Part shown: piece by piece, positions 56,331 through 59,336 of the stretch
Numbering within the stretch: position 1 is the stretch's first letter
Layout: each line of letters opens with the position of its first letter
DNA from: an uncultured bacterium
GTDB taxonomy: Bacteria; Oederibacteriota; PGYV01; Palsa-1178
DNA length: 59,336 bases
Direction of reading: 5' to 3'
Assembly: GCA_937889595.1 (NCBI GenBank)
Contig: CALAOR010000048.1
Location: 1 to 59,336, forward strand
Position numbers and translations under genes: made by a program
Notes under the pieces: model-generated
Seen by the model: the letters and a program-made list of their open reading frames with translations, nothing else
What the model was told of the DNA's origin: nothing
Databases searched by the model: none

Positions 56331-56352
56331 CAGGATTCCTTGAGGAATCCTG
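56331..56352 (-). terminator. Terminator-like palindrome after tRNA-Arg
   Basis: CAGGATTCCT-TG-AGGAATCCTG (plus strand), 14 nt past the tRNA-Arg 3' end, is followed on the minus strand by ATTATAATT. Confidence 0.55.
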
Positions 56353-56366
56353 AAATACCATAATGA

Positions 56367-56443
56367 TGGTGCGCCCGAAGGGAATCGAACCCCTGACCAA
56401 CAGATTAGAAATCTGCTGCTCTATCCAACTGAGCTACGGGCGC
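56367..56443 (-). tRNA. tRNA-Arg(UCU), CCA encoded
   Basis: Acceptor GCGCCCG pairs with CGGGCGC, discriminator A. Anticodon loop TTTCTAA gives UCU. D arm TAGCTCAGTTGGATAGAGC and T arm GGGGTTCGATTCCC are canonical. The repeat-bounded AT-rich array starts 30 bp to its 5' side. Confidence 0.95.
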
Positions 56444-56472
56444 CCGATTAATCATGTCAAACATCCTGTGTA

Positions 56473-56543
56473 ATGACTAACTCGCTTAACAAAATCTATC
56501 ACATCAATAGAATCTCGTCAAGGCTCAATGCGAGGTGACCGTT
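56473..56543. repeat. Partial copy of the 207-bp repeat at the array edge
   Basis: This matches only the right third of copies A-C, from ATGACTAACTC through the terminal repeat AAGGCTCAATGCGAGG. The match stops at the core-like GTTATAT of the full copies. Confidence 0.75.
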
Positions 56544-56620
56544 TACTATTATTCTTGCTTTATGCCGGTTTTTCTTTTATATTAATATCTGTTAATTTAA
56601 TTAAGATTCCGGGGGATAAA

Positions 56621-57097
56621 ATGGACAGGTCGAAACTAATTGACGCGTTGAGGCTAAATAAGGATATTTTAACAAGTTTTATTGAAAGAATCCCGCAAGA
56701 GTCGGTCGTGAAACGCCGTAAGGATTTCTGGACCATCTTTGAGCACATAGAGCACCTCACCCAGTCGCAGGTCATGCTTTACCACAGGATAGAGGCCTTT
56801 ATTAATGAAACCAAGCCGGTTATCAAGTCTTTCATGCCCGACAATAAACCAAAAATGGACACATCAAAGAGCGTAAAACATTTACTGGACATTTTTGCCA
56901 TCTGGCGGGATAAACAGGCCGTCCTAATAAGCGCCTGCAAAGAGGATATCTGGGAAAAGAAAGCCAAACACCCCGAGTATGACGTATACACTTTCGAAAC
57001 AATGATCTACCATATCCTCGCCCATGACGGATACCATATGTATAGAATGGAGGAGCTATGGCTGTTAAAGGACGAATTTATCAATCCACTAGTATGA
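56621..57097 (+). CDS. DinB-like family protein
   Basis: This 158-residue four-helix protein has the DinB metal pattern: a histidine in FWTIFEHIEHLTQSQVMLYH and HILAHDGYHMYRMEELWLL near the C-terminus. DinB/YfiT-like proteins are metal-dependent thiol transferases or hydrolases, often acting in detoxification. ATG 56621 has GGGGGA 5 nt upstream; the frame stays open to 56528. It is the only plus-strand gene in the repeat-bounded array. Confidence 0.75.
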   Translation: MDRSKLIDALRLNKDILTSFIERIPQESVVKRRKDFWTIFEHIEHLTQSQVMLYHRIEAFINETKPVIKSFMPDNKPKMDTSKSVKHLLDIFAIWRDKQAVLISACKEDIWEKKAKHPEYDVYTFETMIYHILAHDGYHMYRMEELWLLKDEFINPLV

Positions 57098-57108
57098 AAA
57101 AAATGGTC

Positions 57109-57315
57109 AGTGGCCATACCTCGTATTGAGCCTTTAGAATTTTTCACTTCTGCTTCGCCACAGTTGAATGTTACATGATATACTGCGCTGGCTGTGAGTA
57201 TCCGAAGCTGCCTGCCCATCTGTTTTACCCCTATATTGTTATATGACTAACTCACTTAACAAAATCTATAACATCAAAAGAAACTCGTCAAGGCTCAGTG
57301 CGAGGTCTTACCGCT
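57109..57315. repeat. 207-bp repeat, copy A, with RAYT N-terminal fragment
   Basis: Terminal inverted repeats of about 28 bp share ATTGAGCCTTTA at the inner end. On the minus strand the interior has AGGGG, then ATG (57219) reading MGRQLRILTASAVYHVT, the typical start of REP-associated tyrosine transposases; the match ends after about 19 residues. Spacing to copies B and C is 905 and 790 bp. Confidence 0.8.
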
Positions 57316-57941
57316 TTTAGGCTTTTTGTTTTATTTAATGTTGCATTGACTTGTATTTTAGATGAAAAATTCTTAGGCATAAATTCTAATCGTAGTATTG
57401 TTCTTGATCTTGGTAAATAATATACTTTAACTAATTCATCTCTTTGAGGCGCTCTGTCAAACGCAAACACTTGAGAGTAGCTTTCATTTTCACCTTTTAA
57501 ATATATTCCCCTTTCAATCGGAGGGAAATAACCGCTATTTGCATCTTCAATAATTCCGTATTTTTCATTTACTTTTTCACCACAAAATAAACCCACTGTA
57601 TCCCTATAAATAGGAAAAATAACAAAATAACCTATAAATACCGTAATTATGCCGGTTGCTGATCTTACAAGAATATTAAGAATTTTTCTTGTTCGTTCAT
57701 TCGTAACTCTTTCAGTAACAGTTATCGATTTGGGATTAAAAGCATAATTGCCCAAAGCCCAAATGCCAGCAGTATATAAAATCAATGCATAGATTAATCG
57801 AATTAGCCATATTTGCATTCCAAAAAATATATTTAAGATGTTCAAACAAACTATTATTAAAACAAATGTAATTAGTAAAACTCCATTAACACTAAACGCG
57901 AAACGGGTTAAAAGCACAATAAAACTATTATTATTCTTCAA
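57288..57941 (-). CDS. AT-rich membrane protein of unknown function
   Basis: This 217-residue protein has about four membrane helices (ALLITFVLII-type segments at 20-36 and 43-64, a third near 95-112) and a soluble C-terminal domain (IIEDANSGYFPPIERGIYLK then VYYLPRSRTILRLEFMP). Its last ten residues and stop are encoded inside the terminal inverted repeat of copy A. Composition is far more AT-rich than the main chromosome. No family was recognised. Confidence 0.65.
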   Translation of the reverse strand: MKNNNSFIVLLTRFAFSVNGVLLITFVLIIVCLNILNIFFGMQIWLIRLIYALILYTAGIWALGNYAFNPKSITVTERVTNERTRKILNILVRSATGIITVFIGYFVIFPIYRDTVGLFCGEKVNEKYGIIEDANSGYFPPIERGIYLKGENESYSQVFAFDRAPQRDELVKVYYLPRSRTILRLEFMPKNFSSKIQVNATLNKTKSLKAVRPRTEP

Positions 57942-58013
57942 GTTTTTTCTCCACCATTAATCATTTGGGTTTCTTCTGTTTTTTCAAGTTTTTCACTCCG
58001 CCTGACTTGGGTC

Positions 58014-58219
58014 AGTGGTCATACCGCGTATTGAGCCTTTAGAATTTTTCACTTCTGCTTCGCCACATCTGGATGTCACATTATATACTGCGCCGGCTAT
58101 GAGTATTCGAAGCTGCCTGCCATCTGTTTTACCCCTATATTGTTATATGACTAACTCACTTAACAAAATCTATCACATCAAAAAAATATCGTAAAGGCTC
58201 AATGCGAAGTCTGACCACT
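58014..58219. repeat. 207-bp repeat, copy B
   Basis: The same element as copy A. A one-base deletion in the GCCTGC(C)CATC stretch puts its RAYT-like start out of frame. In the 365-nt gap 57942-58306 only this repeat was recognised. Confidence 0.8.
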
Positions 58220-58306
58220 TTTAACCATCTTTGCAATACGCAACACAATATGCAATACCCTGATAAATAACTAAGCCGCAACAACAAAACGGCTCTGATT
58301 TCAATT

Positions 58307-58756
58307 TCACTTAATTATTTTATATAAAACTTCACCCGATGCTAGATTTTTTAGATATATCTTGTTTCCGTTCTTAATTATTTTGTATTTACAATCCGTT
58401 ATTATCTTCGTCGAAAACAAACCAACATCCTCATAGTAACAAAGTTTCATCCCTGGATCTAATTCGATAATATTTTTTTTAAATTCAATTACATGTTTTC
58501 GCGGAGAATCATCAGCCAATCTGATGCTTTCATTTTTGTTTATATCTTTATAAACCCCAGGTAAATCTATTAAACTATTTCCTTTTATTTCAATAAAACC
58601 GTATGTTTTCACAATTTGCGTTCTTCCTCCTACTAAAATAGGTTCTTCTCCAACAGTATAATAATCGCCTTGTAAGTCCACTTCGTCAATAACTCTTTCA
58701 TTACAGCTCACAGTTAATAAACTAATTATCGTTAGGTATATAAATATACTTTTCAT
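58307..58756 (-). CDS. AT-rich lipoprotein of unknown function
   Basis: This 149-residue protein has a lipoprotein signal (MKSIFIYLTIISLLTVSC, lipobox LTVSC). The mature part is beta-rich and polar (GDYYTVGEEPILVGGRTQIV, TDCKYKIIKNGNKIYLKNLA). No family was recognised. It ends 88 nt before copy B and starts 48 nt after copy C, so it is a single-gene unit. Confidence 0.6.
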   Translation of the reverse strand: MKSIFIYLTIISLLTVSCNERVIDEVDLQGDYYTVGEEPILVGGRTQIVKTYGFIEIKGNSLIDLPGVYKDINKNESIRLADDSPRKHVIEFKKNIIELDPGMKLCYYEDVGLFSTKIITDCKYKIIKNGNKIYLKNLASGEVLYKIIK

Positions 58757-58803
58757 TTATATTTATTGTGTTCGCTTAAATACGTGTCATAACCATATGT
58801 GTC

Positions 58804-59010
58804 AGCGATCACACCTCGTATTGAGCCTTTAGAATTTTTCACTTCTGCCTCGCCACATCTGGATGTCACATGATATACAGCGCCGGCTATTAGTACTCGA
58901 AGCTGCCTGCCCATCTGTTTTACCCCCATATTGTTATTTGACTAACTCACTTAACAAAATCTATCACATCAAAAGAATCTTGTAAAGGCTCAATGCGAAG
59001 TCTGACCGCT
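58804..59010. repeat. 207-bp repeat, copy C, with RAYT N-terminal fragment
   Basis: On the minus strand ATG 58914 reads MGRQLRVLIAGAVYHVTSR, the best-preserved RAYT start of the three copies, then diverges into CGEAEVKNSKGSIRG, which is shared with copy A. The terminal inverted repeats are intact. Confidence 0.8.
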
Positions 59011-59035
59011 TACTATTATATTTGTTAAGAACAAA

Positions 59036-59336
59036 TCAATCTTTAAATGTGTTATTAAAACGCAATGCTTCACCACAATATAAACAAATGGTTCTATCCG
59101 CACTGTTTTGCTTTGCACAATATGGACAAATAATATTTATGTTTTTAAAAATCATCTTGCTTATCATGCCAATAATGGCCATCAATAATAATCCACCGGC
59201 AATAGAAAATGTAAATGCTATTAAATCAACAACAAAAACAAGCGCATGCTTATTAAATAAACGTTTTATTGCAGCATCAATCGGAATTTTTTTTCGATTT
59301 TTTCAGCAAATCGCGAAGGAGTTGTGTACAACTTCC
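59036..59336 (-). pseudogene. Zinc-ribbon membrane protein, partial and apparently frameshifted
   Basis: The C-terminal 90 residues read in one frame: a hydrophobic segment (LVFVVDLIAFTFSIAGGLLL and more), then ICPYCAKQNSADRTICLYCG, a four-cysteine zinc ribbon, ending FNNTFKD. Upstream, a run of eight A (minus strand, about 59286-59293) appears to shift the frame: LRDLLKKSKK continues as IPIDAAIKRLF only with a one-base change. It is cut by the window edge. A sequencing error or a true frameshift cannot be separated. Confidence 0.5.

Noticed and set aside
57007-57219. Intact small transposase gene
   Set aside because: Only the first ~19 residues match RAYT; the rest reads through the repeat end into the flanking gene.
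56473-59010. Canonical integron attC sites
   Set aside because: The repeat ends lack matching RYYYAAC and GTTRRRY core sites, the units are longer than usual attC sites and no integrase is in the window. Kept only as an analogy.

Overview
The window looks like chromosomal DNA of an uncultured bacterium with a Gram-negative type envelope. It holds two GT9 (heptosyltransferase-like) enzymes, a lipid-carrier sugar phosphotransferase, lipoproteins and a secreted ZnuA-type binding protein. Genes are tightly packed, with overlapping ATGA/GTGA junctions, good Shine-Dalgarno sites and several near-consensus sigma-70 promoters (TTGACA-N16/17-TATAAT). I cannot assign a phylum from sequence alone; the N-type ATPase, RNase Y, HslUV, CHASE2 cyclase and many dispersed hairpins would fit a deep candidate lineage.

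Layout. 1-2652: partial kinase/dCMP-deaminase fusion, a HigBA-like toxin-antitoxin pair, TerC. 2783-6203: radical SAM protein plus ZnuACB metal importer under one consensus promoter. 6428-8520: four small membrane, secreted or unknown genes. 8621-15493: complete nine-gene N-ATPase operon (atpDCQRBEFAG) with a sodium-type c subunit, interrupted by a 138-bp palindromic element. 15852-19566: thiamine-binding-like protein, hemolysin III, XRE regulator, serS and small proteins. 19601-20255: two tRNA-Ser genes enclosing four tandem 65-bp hairpin repeats. 20474-23553: NAD(P)-binding protein, MazG, two membrane proteins. 23600-31446: hslVU-argB-argD-argF-argG-argH on one strand. 31650-33416: a secreted protein and an NHL-propeller lipoprotein. 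33598-33932: a 6S RNA and a second candidate structured RNA. 34050-38790: rny, ymdB and a DUF2723/TPR membrane protein. 38826-46922: seven genes for sugar activation and surface glycan assembly. 46923-52478: tig-clpP-clpX-lon. 52600-56443: tRNA-Leu, FecR-like protein, CHASE2 adenylate cyclase, an interrupted tRNA-Lys copy, tRNA-Lys and tRNA-Arg. 56473-59336: AT-rich single genes separated by 207-bp repeats.

How the genes work together. The atp operon links ATP to a probable sodium gradient. The arg genes carry N-acetylglutamate to arginine but lack argC and argJ/argE locally. The trigger factor, ClpXP, Lon and HslUV genes cover folding and degradation. The glycan block makes activated sugars (mutase, nucleotidyltransferase, epimerase), starts a lipid-linked glycan and extends it.

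The most unusual parts are non-coding. They are: (i) the 65-bp repeat array that runs in exact phase into tRNA-Ser(GCU) and shares its first seven bases; (ii) heptamer tandem repeats and perfect hairpins directly 3' of tRNAs; (iii) a dispersed hairpin family with a conserved loop; (iv) the right-hand array, where each AT-rich gene is followed by a repeat carrying the start of a REP-associated tyrosine transposase, so that it resembles an integron cassette array without canonical attC sites.
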